This document shows positions 18,501 to 27,618 of a DNA stretch of 64,000 nucleotides, one piece after another. The first letter of the stretch is position 1. The number at the start of each line of letters is the position of its first letter. The stretch spans positions 115,423 to 179,422 of the forward strand of contig FOXT01000006.1 of NCBI GenBank assembly GCA_900115795.1. The letters are read 5' to 3'. The notes beneath the pieces are model-generated. The model was not told the DNA's origin and made no database searches. It was given only the letters and a program-made list of their open reading frames with translations. This stretch comes from Lachnospiraceae bacterium XBB1006 (GTDB lineage Bacteria; Bacillota; Clostridia; Lachnospirales; Lachnospiraceae). The position numbers were made by a program, and so were the translations under genes.

Positions 18501-19545
18501 GAAAATTAAAGAAACCTTCTAAATGCAGGCTGTGGTTCTGGATCTCTTGAACCTTCAGTCTGTTTTCTTCATTAAAGCCTACCAGAATATTGTGATTGGC
18601 CTCTGCTAAATAGTCCATAATACCATCGATGTCCGATTTGATATTTTTCGGGCAGCGCAGGTAAAAATGGTGGTTGCCGGTAATGTGCAACGTATAAGAA
18701 ATAATAAAGTGATACCATAAAAATTTGTGCAAGGTGGAATGCTTGTAAATCCAAATGATTTCCTCAATGGGCACAATGGCAATTCCATTCATGGAGATTT
18801 CGATAAAATAATGTTCGGTAATGAACATGTCTTCCGTGGCAAGCTGCGGCAAGGTGGAAAGCTCTTCCTCGGCCATGGCAAGCATTTGCTTCGGATTGCC
18901 AAAACGACGAAGGGTGAGTACCGGTGGTGAAATTCGTGGGAAAAAGCACCACAGAATGCATAAAATCAAGTATACAACAGTATACAGAAACACCCCCAGA
19001 TATAAGAGCAAAAATGCAAAGGTGGAAAAATTCTTTACCGAAAATTCCTCCAAATACACAGTATCCATCTGTTCAAGCAAGCCGTCGGTGGTCCAATTCA
19101 AATCTTTCGATAGTTGGAATAACAATTGGTCGTAGGAGCGCCCGGGTTTATGAATGTTCGCATGAATGGTAACATGCTTCATACTGGGGAGCCCCTCTTG
19201 ACAGGTGGAAGGAGATAAAAGCACAATCAGGCATTTATCATTCCAGGTGGTATAGTAGTAATAGCCGTTGGAACGTCCGAACATGGAGGACGTGTATCCG
19301 GTAAAATACAGGTGATCAATGGTTACCGATACGCCGCTTTGTCTGGAAAATGTTCGTTTGGTCAACACATCTCCCTGTTTAATCGGACGGGGAAACATAA
19401 AGGTTTTAATCGGAAAAATAAACCATAAGGCACCAAGAAGAACAAGAATGAGAATGGGAAGTGCCAATCGTTTCTTGTAAACTTTCCGGATACTGTCGGT
19501 AATATAGTGTTTCGATATGTGAAATTGATCTTCTTGAAAATCCAT
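18484..19545 (-). CDS. Uncharacterised two-helix membrane protein
   Basis: A 353-residue protein I cannot name with certainty; it resembles a DUF found in Lachnospiraceae. Two membrane helices are visible, at about residues 28-46 (LALPILILVLLGALWFIF) and 176-200 (FAFLLLYLGVFLYTVVYLIL), with an exported loop of about 130 residues between them. The C-terminal 150 residues look cytoplasmic and beta-rich, with IEEIIWIYKHSTLHKFLWYH, reminiscent of PH-like domains that read membrane state. It has an excellent promoter and a GGAGAAGGA site. It runs opposite to its neighbours, and its end overlaps the end of recJ by 17 bases. Confidence 0.75.
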   Translation of the reverse strand: MDFQEDQFHISKHYITDSIRKVYKKRLALPILILVLLGALWFIFPIKTFMFPRPIKQGDVLTKRTFSRQSGVSVTIDHLYFTGYTSSMFGRSNGYYYYTTWNDKCLIVLLSPSTCQEGLPSMKHVTIHANIHKPGRSYDQLLFQLSKDLNWTTDGLLEQMDTVYLEEFSVKNFSTFAFLLLYLGVFLYTVVYLILCILWCFFPRISPPVLTLRRFGNPKQMLAMAEEELSTLPQLATEDMFITEHYFIEISMNGIAIVPIEEIIWIYKHSTLHKFLWYHFIISYTLHITGNHHFYLRCPKNIKSDIDGIMDYLAEANHNILVGFNEENRLKVQEIQNHSLHLEGFFNFLKKRI

Positions 19546-19581
19546 GAAATCCTTCTCCTTTTATATTGCGTTATGATAGTC

Positions 19582-19610
19582 ATTATAGTCTTTTTGGAAA
19601 TTGAAATCAA
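19582..19610 (-). promoter_or_regulatory. Predicted sigma-A promoter for the minus-strand membrane gene
   Basis: Read on the minus strand, TTGATT (19605-19610) and TATAAT (19582-19587) are 17 bases apart. Its -35 hexamer overlaps the -35 hexamer of the divergent promoter by two bases, so the two promoters should interfere. Confidence 0.75.
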
Positions 19611-19629
19611 GGCGAAAAAATGATACTAT
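19601..19629 (+). promoter_or_regulatory. Predicted sigma-A promoter for the methyltransferase-hslO-nadE operon
   Basis: TTGAAA (19601-19606) and TACTAT (19624-19629) with a 17-base spacer, 32 bases before the methyltransferase start. Confidence 0.65.
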
Positions 19630-19661
19630 AAAAGGTAGAGTATGCAACAAGGAGGAAAAGA

Positions 19662-20411
19662 ATGGACGCCTATACCGGATTTGCGGAAGTTTATGATATT
19701 TTTATGGATAATGTGCCGTATGAAACATGGGCAGATTATCTTGTTTCGTTATTAAAAGAATATGAGGTGGAGGATGGTCTGGTCTGTGAATTAGGCTGCG
19801 GTACCGGAAAGATGACTGCGTTGTTAGAAGATGCGGGGTACGATATGATTGGAATTGATGCATCGTTTGAAATGTTAGATATTGCCAATCAGTGTCGCAA
19901 TCAGTCCGGCAATATTTTATACCTTTGCCAGGATATGCGGGAAATGGAGCTATACGGAACGGTGAAGGCGGTGGTCAGTGTATGTGACAGTATCAATTAC
20001 TTATTGTCAGAAGAAGATCTGTTGACCACCTTTTCCCTTGTAAACAATTATCTGGATCCCGGAGGTGTATTTATTTTTGATATGAACACGGAATATAAAT
20101 ACCGGGAGCTGATGGGGGATCGGACTATTTGTGAAAACCGGGAATCCTGCAGTTTTATCTGGGAGAATTATTATGACGAGGTGGAGCGGATGAATGAATA
20201 CGACCTGACCTTGTTTGTAAAAGAGAAAGACGAGTTGTTTCGACGGTTTGAGGAAATTCATTATCAGCGTTCCTATCGCATTGATACGGTAAAGCAGATT
20301 TTATCGGAAAGTGGACTCTATGTGGAGGCCGTATACGATGCCATGACCCATGAGGCACCAAATGCGAAAAGTGAGCGGGTATATTTTATAGCAAGAGAGA
20401 TTCAGAAGTAA
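19662..20411 (+). CDS. Class I SAM-dependent methyltransferase
   Basis: A 249-residue methyltransferase. Motif I is GLVCELGCGTGKMTALL, followed by MIGIDASFEMLDIA (motif II acidic residue) and QDMREMEL; the LDPGGVFIFDMNTEYKYRE segment matches motif post-III. The substrate is unknown: families like this include small-molecule and tRNA methylases. The pairing with hslO 12 bases downstream is frequent in clostridial genomes and suggests a conserved operon but not a function. Cytoplasmic, no signal peptide. The ribosome site AAGGAGG is ideal. Confidence 0.88.
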   Translation: MDAYTGFAEVYDIFMDNVPYETWADYLVSLLKEYEVEDGLVCELGCGTGKMTALLEDAGYDMIGIDASFEMLDIANQCRNQSGNILYLCQDMREMELYGTVKAVVSVCDSINYLLSEEDLLTTFSLVNNYLDPGGVFIFDMNTEYKYRELMGDRTICENRESCSFIWENYYDEVERMNEYDLTLFVKEKDELFRRFEEIHYQRSYRIDTVKQILSESGLYVEAVYDAMTHEAPNAKSERVYFIAREIQK

Positions 20412-20422
20412 AGGAGGTTCCT

Positions 20423-21298
20423 ATGAATAAGGAATATATGGTTCGTGCAACGGCGGCAAATGGACAAATTCGCGCTTTTGCGTTGACAGGAAGAGAGATG
20501 GTGGAGACAGCAAGAGTAGCCCATAATACGGCACCGGTGGTTACGGCAGCGTTGGGACGTAGTCTGGTTGCGGCTGCCATGATGGGCAGTATGATGAAAG
20601 GGGACGAGGATTTATTAACCATTCATATTCAGGGAACCGGACCGATGGGTGGATTGAATGTAACAGCGGATTCTAAAGGACATGTGAAAGGGTATCCGTT
20701 TCAAGCACAGGTGGATATTCCGGCTAATGCCCAGGGAAAATTGGATGTTGGTGGTGCCATCGGAGAAGGAAATCTGGTGGTAATTAAAGACTTGGGATTG
20801 AAGGATCCCTACGTAGGTCAGACGGTGTTACAAACCGGTGAAATTGCGGAGGATTTGACGTATTATTTTGCAACATCCGAACAGGTACCGTCTTCGGTAG
20901 GCTTAGGTGTTTTAGTGGATACGGATTGCACGGTGCGTCAGGCGGGAGGATTTATTATCCAATTGATGCCGGATGTAACAGATGAAGTCATTGATCAGTT
21001 AGAGGCCAGCATTTCGAAGGTGAAATCGGTTACGGAGATGTTAGAAGAAGGGCATACACCGGAAGATATTTTAAAGGAACTGCTAGGAAAGATGCAGTTA
21101 GAAATTCTCGATACCCTGCCGGTGAAGTTTCAGTGTGATTGCACGGAGGAAAAAGTGCTTAGTGCCATTGCCAGCATCGACCGAAAGGATTTGCAGTCCA
21201 TTATTGATGACGGAGAGCCGATTGAGGTGCGTTGCCAGTTCTGCAATAAAAATTATAAATTCGAGGTAGAGAAGTTAAAGGAGATTATGAAGGGATGA
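20423..21298 (+). CDS. hslO: Redox-regulated chaperone Hsp33
   Basis: A 291-residue cytoplasmic holdase chaperone that is switched on by oxidation. The zinc site is visible as CDC (FQCDCTEEKV) plus CQFC (VRCQFCNKNY) near the C-terminus; oxidation of these four cysteines releases zinc and activates binding of unfolding proteins. N-terminal signatures are DHMV-type (MVRATAANGQIRAFALTG) and the ALGRSLVAAAMMGSMMKGDE segment. Length is normal. It is the second gene of the operon and overlaps nadE by four bases. Confidence 0.95.
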   Translation: MNKEYMVRATAANGQIRAFALTGREMVETARVAHNTAPVVTAALGRSLVAAAMMGSMMKGDEDLLTIHIQGTGPMGGLNVTADSKGHVKGYPFQAQVDIPANAQGKLDVGGAIGEGNLVVIKDLGLKDPYVGQTVLQTGEIAEDLTYYFATSEQVPSSVGLGVLVDTDCTVRQAGGFIIQLMPDVTDEVIDQLEASISKVKSVTEMLEEGHTPEDILKELLGKMQLEILDTLPVKFQCDCTEEKVLSAIASIDRKDLQSIIDDGEPIEVRCQFCNKNYKFEVEKLKEIMKG

Positions 21299-23235
21299 AA
21301 GATGGGTTTATAAAGGTGGCAACGGCTACGCCAAAGGTGGTGGTAGCTGATGTGGAAGCGAATGTAAAGGAAATCATTTCCCTGATTCATAAGGCTGCAG
21401 AGGAACAGGTTATGGTGACGGTTTTTCCGGAACTATGTATTACCGGTTATACGTGTGGAGAATTGTTTTTCCAGGAGAGTTTGCTGAAGGCGGCCAGAGA
21501 AGGGCTTTTGAAAATTGCGAAGGCTACCCGTGACAAAAAGGGAATCTTTTTTGTGGGTCTGCCATTTTCCTACAATGGAAAGCTTTATAACGTTGCGGCC
21601 GGTGTTGGAGGCGGCGTAATCGTGGGAATGGTTCCGAAGATGCATCTTCCGAATTATGCAGAATTCTATGAAGCAAGATATTTTACGGAGGCAGAGGAAG
21701 GCGTCGCATTTGCGGGGCTGGAAGGGAGCAAGATTCCGTTTGCACCGAAGCTTTTGTTTGAAGCAGCGGATATGCAGGCATTGAAAATTGGTGTAGAAAT
21801 CTGTGAAGATTTGTGGGTGCCGAATCCACCGAGCGTGGAAATGGCAGAACAGGGAGCAACCTTGATGGTGAATCTGTCTGCAAGTGATGCCATTACCGGA
21901 AAAGCCCGGTATCGTAGTCAGTTGGTTACGAATCAGTCGGCGCGGCTTCACTGTGGATATTTGTATGCCAGTGCCGGAAATGGGGAATCCACCCAGGATG
22001 TGGTTTACAGCGGGCAGAGCATGATAGCGGAGAATGGACATATGTTGACGAAAAGCCCCTTGTTTTATGAAGGGCTGACCGTTACGGAAATCGATTTGGA
22101 ACGTCTTATTATGGAGCGAAGGCGGATGAATACGTTTCCGAAGAAGGGGCAAAATCCGGGATACACAACTTCCTTTTGGTTGCAAAAGGAAGCGCCTGTT
22201 GAGGACTGGTGGCAAAGCGTGGAAACAACCCTTACGCGAAGCATTAATCCCATGCCCTTTGTACCATCCGATTCAAACACGCGAAAAGAGCGTTGCGAGG
22301 AAATTTTTGAAATTCAGGCAAGGGGACTGGTAAAGCGATTAGAGCATACACACTGCAAGACGGCAGTAATTGGAATATCCGGTGGCCTGGATTCTACCCT
22401 TGCGCTTTTGGTAACGGCGCGGGCATATGATATTCTGGGAATGGATCGCAGTGGGATTTTGGCAGTGACTATGCCGGGATTTGGAACCACGGACCGCACC
22501 TATGAGAACGCGGTGGCTATGGTGAACTGTATGGGAGCAACCCTTAAGGAAGTGTCCATTGTAAAGGCGGTTCGTCAGCATTTTGCAGACATTGGACAGG
22601 AGGAGACGGTACATGATGTGACCTACGAAAACTGTCAGGCAAGAGAACGAACCCAGATATTGATGGATTTAGCCAACAAGGAAAACGGAATGGTGATTGG
22701 TACCGGAGATATGTCGGAGCTTGCACTTGGCTGGGCAACCTACAATGGTGACCACATGTCAATGTATGGCGTGAATGTATCCATTCCAAAGACGCTGGTG
22801 AGACATTTGGTTTCTTATTATGCAGAAGTATTGGCAGACGATGCGCTAAAAACGGTGTTAATGGATGTACTGGATACGCCGGTAAGTCCGGAGCTTTTGC
22901 CACCGGAAGATGGCAGAATTTCACAGAAGACAGAGGATATTGTGGGACCGTACGAGCTTCACGATTTCGTGTTGTACTATGTGCTGCGATTTGGTTTTTC
23001 ACCGGGAAAAATATATCGGTTGGCCTGCATTGCTTTTGCACAAACCTATGATAAAGAGACCATTGTAAAATGGATGAAGATATTTTATCGTCGATTTTTT
23101 GCGCAGCAGTTTAAACGTTCTTGTTTGCCGGATGGACCGAAGGTCGGTACGGTGGCAGTATCTCCGCGAGGGGATTTGCGCATGCCGAGTGACGCATCGA
23201 GTGCAATCTGGCTACGTGAGGTGGAAGAAATATAG
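21295..23235 (+). CDS. nadE: Glutamine-dependent NAD+ synthetase
   Basis: A 646-residue two-domain enzyme. Residues about 1-290 are a nitrilase-type glutaminase (Glu in VFPELCITGYTCG, Lys in MVPKMHLPNYAEF, nucleophile Cys in VGVEICEDLWVP) that supplies ammonia. Residues about 330-646 are the NAD synthetase domain with the ATP pyrophosphatase loop GISGGLDSTLALLV and the later GTGDMSELALGWATYNGDHM. It makes NAD+ from deamido-NAD, glutamine and ATP. Its start overlaps the hslO stop (ATGA). It is the large glutamine-using form rather than the 270-residue ammonia-dependent form. Confidence 0.95.
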   Translation: MKDGFIKVATATPKVVVADVEANVKEIISLIHKAAEEQVMVTVFPELCITGYTCGELFFQESLLKAAREGLLKIAKATRDKKGIFFVGLPFSYNGKLYNVAAGVGGGVIVGMVPKMHLPNYAEFYEARYFTEAEEGVAFAGLEGSKIPFAPKLLFEAADMQALKIGVEICEDLWVPNPPSVEMAEQGATLMVNLSASDAITGKARYRSQLVTNQSARLHCGYLYASAGNGESTQDVVYSGQSMIAENGHMLTKSPLFYEGLTVTEIDLERLIMERRRMNTFPKKGQNPGYTTSFWLQKEAPVEDWWQSVETTLTRSINPMPFVPSDSNTRKERCEEIFEIQARGLVKRLEHTHCKTAVIGISGGLDSTLALLVTARAYDILGMDRSGILAVTMPGFGTTDRTYENAVAMVNCMGATLKEVSIVKAVRQHFADIGQEETVHDVTYENCQARERTQILMDLANKENGMVIGTGDMSELALGWATYNGDHMSMYGVNVSIPKTLVRHLVSYYAEVLADDALKTVLMDVLDTPVSPELLPPEDGRISQKTEDIVGPYELHDFVLYYVLRFGFSPGKIYRLACIAFAQTYDKETIVKWMKIFYRRFFAQQFKRSCLPDGPKVGTVAVSPRGDLRMPSDASSAIWLREVEEI

Positions 23236-23237
23236 AA

Positions 23238-24158
23238 ATGAGAAGAAAGTTACAACAGTTATTGTGTTTGGTTCTGGTGGTCGTTAGCGTAAGCTGCTTA
23301 ATTGGCGTATATACGGTGCAAAAGCAACGTAAGGCAGAGCGAATTAAGCATAAGAAAGAAATCGCGAAAATGACGGCATTGGATGATTGGCAGAAGGAAC
23401 ACGATATGGATTGGGATGGGTATTTTGAAAGCGGTGGCTATTTTGGGGATTTTGGGGATGAAACCAGTTCTTATGATGCCACAAAGGTAAAGGGAATAGA
23501 TATCAAGGCGGAGTATGCGACGATTCATATTTTGCCATCCGAAGAGGACACGGATCATATTACGGTGTTTACACAGATTGGCAGCGATGAAGATGCAATT
23601 TCCTGTACGTTAAAAGATGGTATGCTTCGTATTATCCAGGCGAATCTGAATGAAGAGACAACTACGGAAGGCTCCTACATTGAAGTGACCCTTCCGGCTG
23701 CAAAGCACCTTAATTCTTTTTCCCTTTCACAAAGAGGAGGAGCAACGTCGGTATCCTATGTGGGGCGTGTGGATGATGTGCGGATTCACATGGATGATGG
23801 CAGTTATATGGCAGAGCAATTTCACGGTAAAAAATTCCTGGCAGATGCCAATACCGCCAATTTATATTTGAAACAGATGGATGCAGGAACGGTTTCTCTG
23901 CGGCTGGAGGAAGGCGTTTTTCGTGCCGATCAGATGGACATAACAAAAGAGTTAACGGTGCAGAATCGGAAAGGAACGGTAAGTACCAGCCTAAAACGCG
24001 GATATGACGAATACGATATTACCGCGGAACCACAGGAAGGCAGCATCGAATTTGCAGGGGAGGAAATACAGGAGAAGATAACAGGGGAGCATAAGAGTCC
24101 TGCGCTTTTCTTGTTTACGAAAGAGGGGACGATTACCATTACAACCGGAGAAGAATAA
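23238..24158 (+). CDS. DUF4097-like beta-repeat membrane-anchored protein
   Basis: A 306-residue protein with one N-terminal membrane segment (about 9-25), a charged linker and a right-handed beta-repeat region. The repeats (KVKGIDIKAEYATIHILPSE, then DGSYMAEQFHGKKFLADANT and ANLYLKQMDAGTVSLRLEE) follow the DUF4097 or putative-adhesin pattern in which each strand set ends in a hydrophobic ladder. The function is unknown; such proteins are often near stress or envelope regulators. Only two bases separate it from nadE and two from the MATE gene, so it is in the same operon. Confidence 0.7.
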   Translation: MRRKLQQLLCLVLVVVSVSCLIGVYTVQKQRKAERIKHKKEIAKMTALDDWQKEHDMDWDGYFESGGYFGDFGDETSSYDATKVKGIDIKAEYATIHILPSEEDTDHITVFTQIGSDEDAISCTLKDGMLRIIQANLNEETTTEGSYIEVTLPAAKHLNSFSLSQRGGATSVSYVGRVDDVRIHMDDGSYMAEQFHGKKFLADANTANLYLKQMDAGTVSLRLEEGVFRADQMDITKELTVQNRKGTVSTSLKRGYDEYDITAEPQEGSIEFAGEEIQEKITGEHKSPALFLFTKEGTITITTGEE

Positions 24159-24160
24159 GT

Positions 24161-25492
24161 ATGGAAAGTAAGAAACAAAGCATCGGACATCAGTTTGCAC
24201 ATTTTGTTGCATTGAATATATTAAGTATGGTGGGAGTTTCCTGCTATATTTTGGTGGATACCTTTTTCATTGGAAATGGTGTGGGTGCCGATGGATTAAC
24301 AGCATTAAACTTAGCGTTGCCGCTTTTTAGTGTGCAACAGGCCTTCGGTTTTTTGTTCAGTGTAGGATGCGGAACAAAGTATGCCATATTGAAGGCGCGT
24401 AAGGAAGATGAGGCGGCGGATGAGCTGGTGTGCAGCACGGTTGTTTGGGCGGGGCTTTTTGGAACCGCTCTTGCAATCCTTATCTTTGTATTTGCAAGAC
24501 CGCTAATGATTCTTATGGGGGCAAAGGGAGCGATGATTGGACTGTCCGCCGGCTATATGCGGACGGTGTTAAGCTTTACGCCCTTTTTTCTTTTGAATTC
24601 TACATGCAACCTGTTGGTAAAAAATGATTATAATCCAAAGCTTGCGATGTTGGGAACATTATCCGGAAGTCTATTTAATATTATTTTTGACTATATTTTT
24701 ATTTATCCTATGCACATGGGAATGTTTGGTGCAGCATTGGCCACAGGATTTTCGCCCTGGGTGAATCTGATGGTGCTGTCGTTTCATGTGATTCGTAAAA
24801 AAAATCAATTTCATTTGCATAAGCCAACGTTTCGCCTGGGATTACTAAGCGAAGTAGCAAAGCTTGGGCTGACATCTGCCATAACCGAGCTTGCAGCCGG
24901 GGTGGTGGTGCTGGTGTTTAACTGGGCCATTCTTAGTCAGGCAGGAAATATTGGCGTTGCAGCCTATGGTGTTGTTGCCAATATTGCCATTGTGGTAATG
25001 GCTATTTATAATGGTATCGCACAAGGAATGCAGCCACTTGTCAGCACCAATTATGGGTTGGGCAAGGAAGAGAATATGCACAGACTGCTTCGGTACGCAG
25101 TGGGAACAACCCTGCTGGTATCGGCAGGAATGTATCTGGTGTTGGCAATGTTTGCCGTCCCTATTGCGGAGCTGTTTAACGGAGAACATTTAGCGTCGCT
25201 TCGTGCCATTGCCAGTGAGGGCGTACGCATCTATTTTACCGGCATTTTCTTCGCAGGGATGTCCGTTGTATTCGGGGTTTATTGTAACTCCAGGGAGCAG
25301 GTAAAAAAAGCGTTTGCCATTGCGGTATTGCGGGGCGGAAGCGTTATGGTACCGGTATTATTGATTTTGTTGTTTGTGGCCAGGGCAGGAATGGTTGGCG
25401 TATGGCTATCCTTCCCGGTGTCAGAAGCGATTATTTTCATGATTGCCTTGGTGTTGGTAAGGAAAAAGAACGAAAATGTCAAAGATTTCTGA
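24161..25492 (+). CDS. MATE-family efflux transporter
   Basis: A 443-residue membrane protein with about twelve helices in the usual two six-helix bundles. N-terminal signatures are VGVSCYILVDTFFIGNGVG and GFLFSVGCGTKYAILKARK, and the second half has GVVANIAIVVMAIYNGIAQG and MQPLVSTNYGLGK. MATE proteins export drugs or metabolites using Na+ or H+; the substrate is not predictable. It follows the DUF4097-like gene by two bases and appears to end the operon that starts with the methyltransferase, although I see no strong hairpin behind it. Confidence 0.9.
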   Translation: MESKKQSIGHQFAHFVALNILSMVGVSCYILVDTFFIGNGVGADGLTALNLALPLFSVQQAFGFLFSVGCGTKYAILKARKEDEAADELVCSTVVWAGLFGTALAILIFVFARPLMILMGAKGAMIGLSAGYMRTVLSFTPFFLLNSTCNLLVKNDYNPKLAMLGTLSGSLFNIIFDYIFIYPMHMGMFGAALATGFSPWVNLMVLSFHVIRKKNQFHLHKPTFRLGLLSEVAKLGLTSAITELAAGVVVLVFNWAILSQAGNIGVAAYGVVANIAIVVMAIYNGIAQGMQPLVSTNYGLGKEENMHRLLRYAVGTTLLVSAGMYLVLAMFAVPIAELFNGEHLASLRAIASEGVRIYFTGIFFAGMSVVFGVYCNSREQVKKAFAIAVLRGGSVMVPVLLILLFVARAGMVGVWLSFPVSEAIIFMIALVLVRKKNENVKDF

Positions 25493-25506
25493 ACATTTCT
25501 TGTTTT

Positions 25507-25537
25507 TTGCGCTATTGCAACGTGGATATGCTATACT
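25507..25537 (+). promoter_or_regulatory. Possible promoter for the chemoreceptor-pseudokinase operon
   Basis: TATACT (25532-25537) carries an extended TGC element; TTGCGC lies 19 bases upstream, a long spacing. A second -10 candidate TACAAT is at 25540-25545. Confidence 0.4.
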
Positions 25538-25572
25538 GATACAATAGATGAAGCTAGGAGGGCGGTCAGAAT

Positions 25573-27579
25573 ATGAAAAAAAAAGAAAAGGAACAAACGT
25601 CTATCGGTTTGTTAAGTAGCGTTAAGACCAGAATGATTGTCTGCATGTTGGCGGTGTCGGCGATTCCGCTTTTGGCAGCAGTTATTATAAGTTATGTGTC
25701 ATCGACAGGAAAGGCAAGAAGCGATGCAAAGGAGAACCTGGCATGGCAGGCTCATTATTTGGAAGCGGAGATTAATGGTACATTTTTGGAAAATGAAGCA
25801 ACCATTCAAGCCATCGCAAAATCACCAAGTACGGTTGCCCTCTTACGTGACGGAAAAACGGGAATGACCGAAGTGAAAGAACAGATTACGAGCGTGAATG
25901 AGTCCTTTGATGATGGAAATGCCATTGTGATTACCGGAAAAGATGGCAAGATGATTATGCGAAGTGATGATTCGGAGTTGGTGGATATTTCGGAACGTAC
26001 ATATTTTCAGACAGCCATGAGTGGAACTGCCAACATTTCCGAAATCATTGTGAGTGCATCCACCGGGCAGAGAAGTATTTGTATTGCGGCGCCGGTTAAG
26101 GATATGGCTACCGGAGAAGTGATTGGAACGGTGCATCGGAATTTTAATATGCATGCATTTCATGAGCTTTTGGCAGATGAGGCGAAAGAGGCCTTTTTGA
26201 TTGACGAAAAGGGTTTGCTTGCTGCCCATTCACAGTATGAAATTAAGCCGGATGAAGACCCGCAGGATTTTAGTAATTCGCCTTATATGACTTCAGGAAA
26301 AAATCACGATACGTATTTAAGTAATGCAACCGGTGTAAATGCATATGTTTCCTATTACAAGGAACCGATTAGCGGATATACCGTCTGTGTAGCCGTAAAA
26401 GAAAAGGCGGTGTTGCAGGAAGCAAATCGAAGTGCTATGGCCATTGTGTTCATTGGTATTGTAATGATGATTGTAGTGATTGGTTTGTCCTTCTATTTGG
26501 CGAATTCCTTTACGAGACCGATTTTTGAAGTGGACGAGCTTTTGCACCAGCTGGCACAGGGACGATTTACAAAGATTGATAAGTTCTTAAATCGAAAAGA
26601 TGAGTTTGGAAAGATGATTCAAAACTCCAATGCCGTAGTGGAAAAATTAGATGGTATTGTTAGAAAAATTAAAGATTCCTCTGCACACGTGGGAGCGTCT
26701 TCGGAGGATTTGTCAATTATGGCAAATCAGATTGCGCAGACAACGGATAGCGTTGCAAATACGGTGCAGGAAATTGCTGCAGGAGCGATGCAGCAGGCAA
26801 AAGAGGTACAAGACTCAGCTGAGAATACAGGATTGATTACGGATGCCGTGGAAAGTGTTCAAGGCAGTACCAGTGATTTAAATAATTTGGCAGCACGTAT
26901 GAAGAGTGCGTCAGTGACATCATCAAAGTCCTTGCAGAACTTTAAGAAGGAAAGCGAAACCATGTCAGAAAAAATTGATGAGATTTCCACCAAGATTGCA
27001 GCAACCCAGGATGCGGTAGCCAACATCAATGAGCAAGTGGAAGGAATTTCGGATATTGCAGCTCAAACCAATCTGTTATCGTTAAATGCTTCCATTGAGG
27101 CGGCACGTGCAGGAGAAGCAGGACGTGGATTTGCGGTTGTGGCAGAAGAAATTCGTAAGTTAGCAGATGATTCCGAGAGTATGGCATCGGAAATTCGCAG
27201 TGTGATGGATGTGCTTTTGGCGCAGTCACAGGATGCCGTGTCAGCAGCTTCGGAAATTATGGAAGGAAATAAATTGCAACAGGAAGCATTGACGGAAACC
27301 TTGGCATCGGTAGAAGGTATGCTAGAGGATATTGATACCACCGTAGGTAGTGTGGCGCAGATTGCAAATCAAACCGATACCTGCGTTACCAGTAACCGGG
27401 TGGTAAGCAATGCGATGGCATCCTTATCAGCGATTTCAGAGGAAAATGCAGCATCAACGCAGACGACCGGTGCAGCAGTGGAGGAATTATCCGCAACGGT
27501 AACTACCCTTGCAGGGTCCGCGGATGAGTTGAAGGATGTTGCAAAAGAGTTAAAAGAGGAAATGGAGTTTTTCAAGTAA
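25573..27579 (+). CDS. Methyl-accepting chemotaxis protein with dCache sensor
   Basis: A 668-residue chemoreceptor. TM1 is at about 19-37 ([19 protein letters not shown]), then comes a double-Cache sensor ([15 protein letters not shown], a [17 protein letters not shown] second half), TM2 at about 290-313, a HAMP segment and a signalling domain with the tip [20 protein letters not shown]. It differs from the receptor at 3065 in its sensor but shares the signalling core. It starts with GGAGGGCGG and lies 39 bases before the next gene's start, so it is cotranscribed with the hybrid pseudokinase and the receiver protein. That pairing suggests that this receptor may feed or be tuned by a phosphorelay. 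Confidence 0.93.
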   Translation: MKKKEKEQTSIGLLSSVKTRMIVCMLAVSAIPLLAAVIISYVSSTGKARSDAKENLAWQAHYLEAEINGTFLENEATIQAIAKSPSTVALLRDGKTGMTEVKEQITSVNESFDDGNAIVITGKDGKMIMRSDDSELVDISERTYFQTAMSGTANISEIIVSASTGQRSICIAAPVKDMATGEVIGTVHRNFNMHAFHELLADEAKEAFLIDEKGLLAAHSQYEIKPDEDPQDFSNSPYMTSGKNHDTYLSNATGVNAYVSYYKEPISGYTVCVAVKEKAVLQEANRSAMAIVFIGIVMMIVVIGLSFYLANSFTRPIFEVDELLHQLAQGRFTKIDKFLNRKDEFGKMIQNSNAVVEKLDGIVRKIKDSSAHVGASSEDLSIMANQIAQTTDSVANTVQEIAAGAMQQAKEVQDSAENTGLITDAVESVQGSTSDLNNLAARMKSASVTSSKSLQNFKKESETMSEKIDEISTKIAATQDAVANINEQVEGISDIAAQTNLLSLNASIEAARAGEAGRGFAVVAEEIRKLADDSESMASEIRSVMDVLLAQSQDAVSAASEIMEGNKLQQEALTETLASVEGMLEDIDTTVGSVAQIANQTDTCVTSNRVVSNAMASLSAISEENAASTQTTGAAVEELSATVTTLAGSADELKDVAKELKEEMEFFK

Positions 27580-27618
27580 GGTAGACAAACAGAAGTCAGG
27601 CATGTGAGGAGGGAGTGT

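Noticed and set aside
21433..22215. 260-codon minus-strand open frame inside nadE
   Set aside because: NadE is certain by motifs on the plus strand; the opposite frame has no ribosome site.
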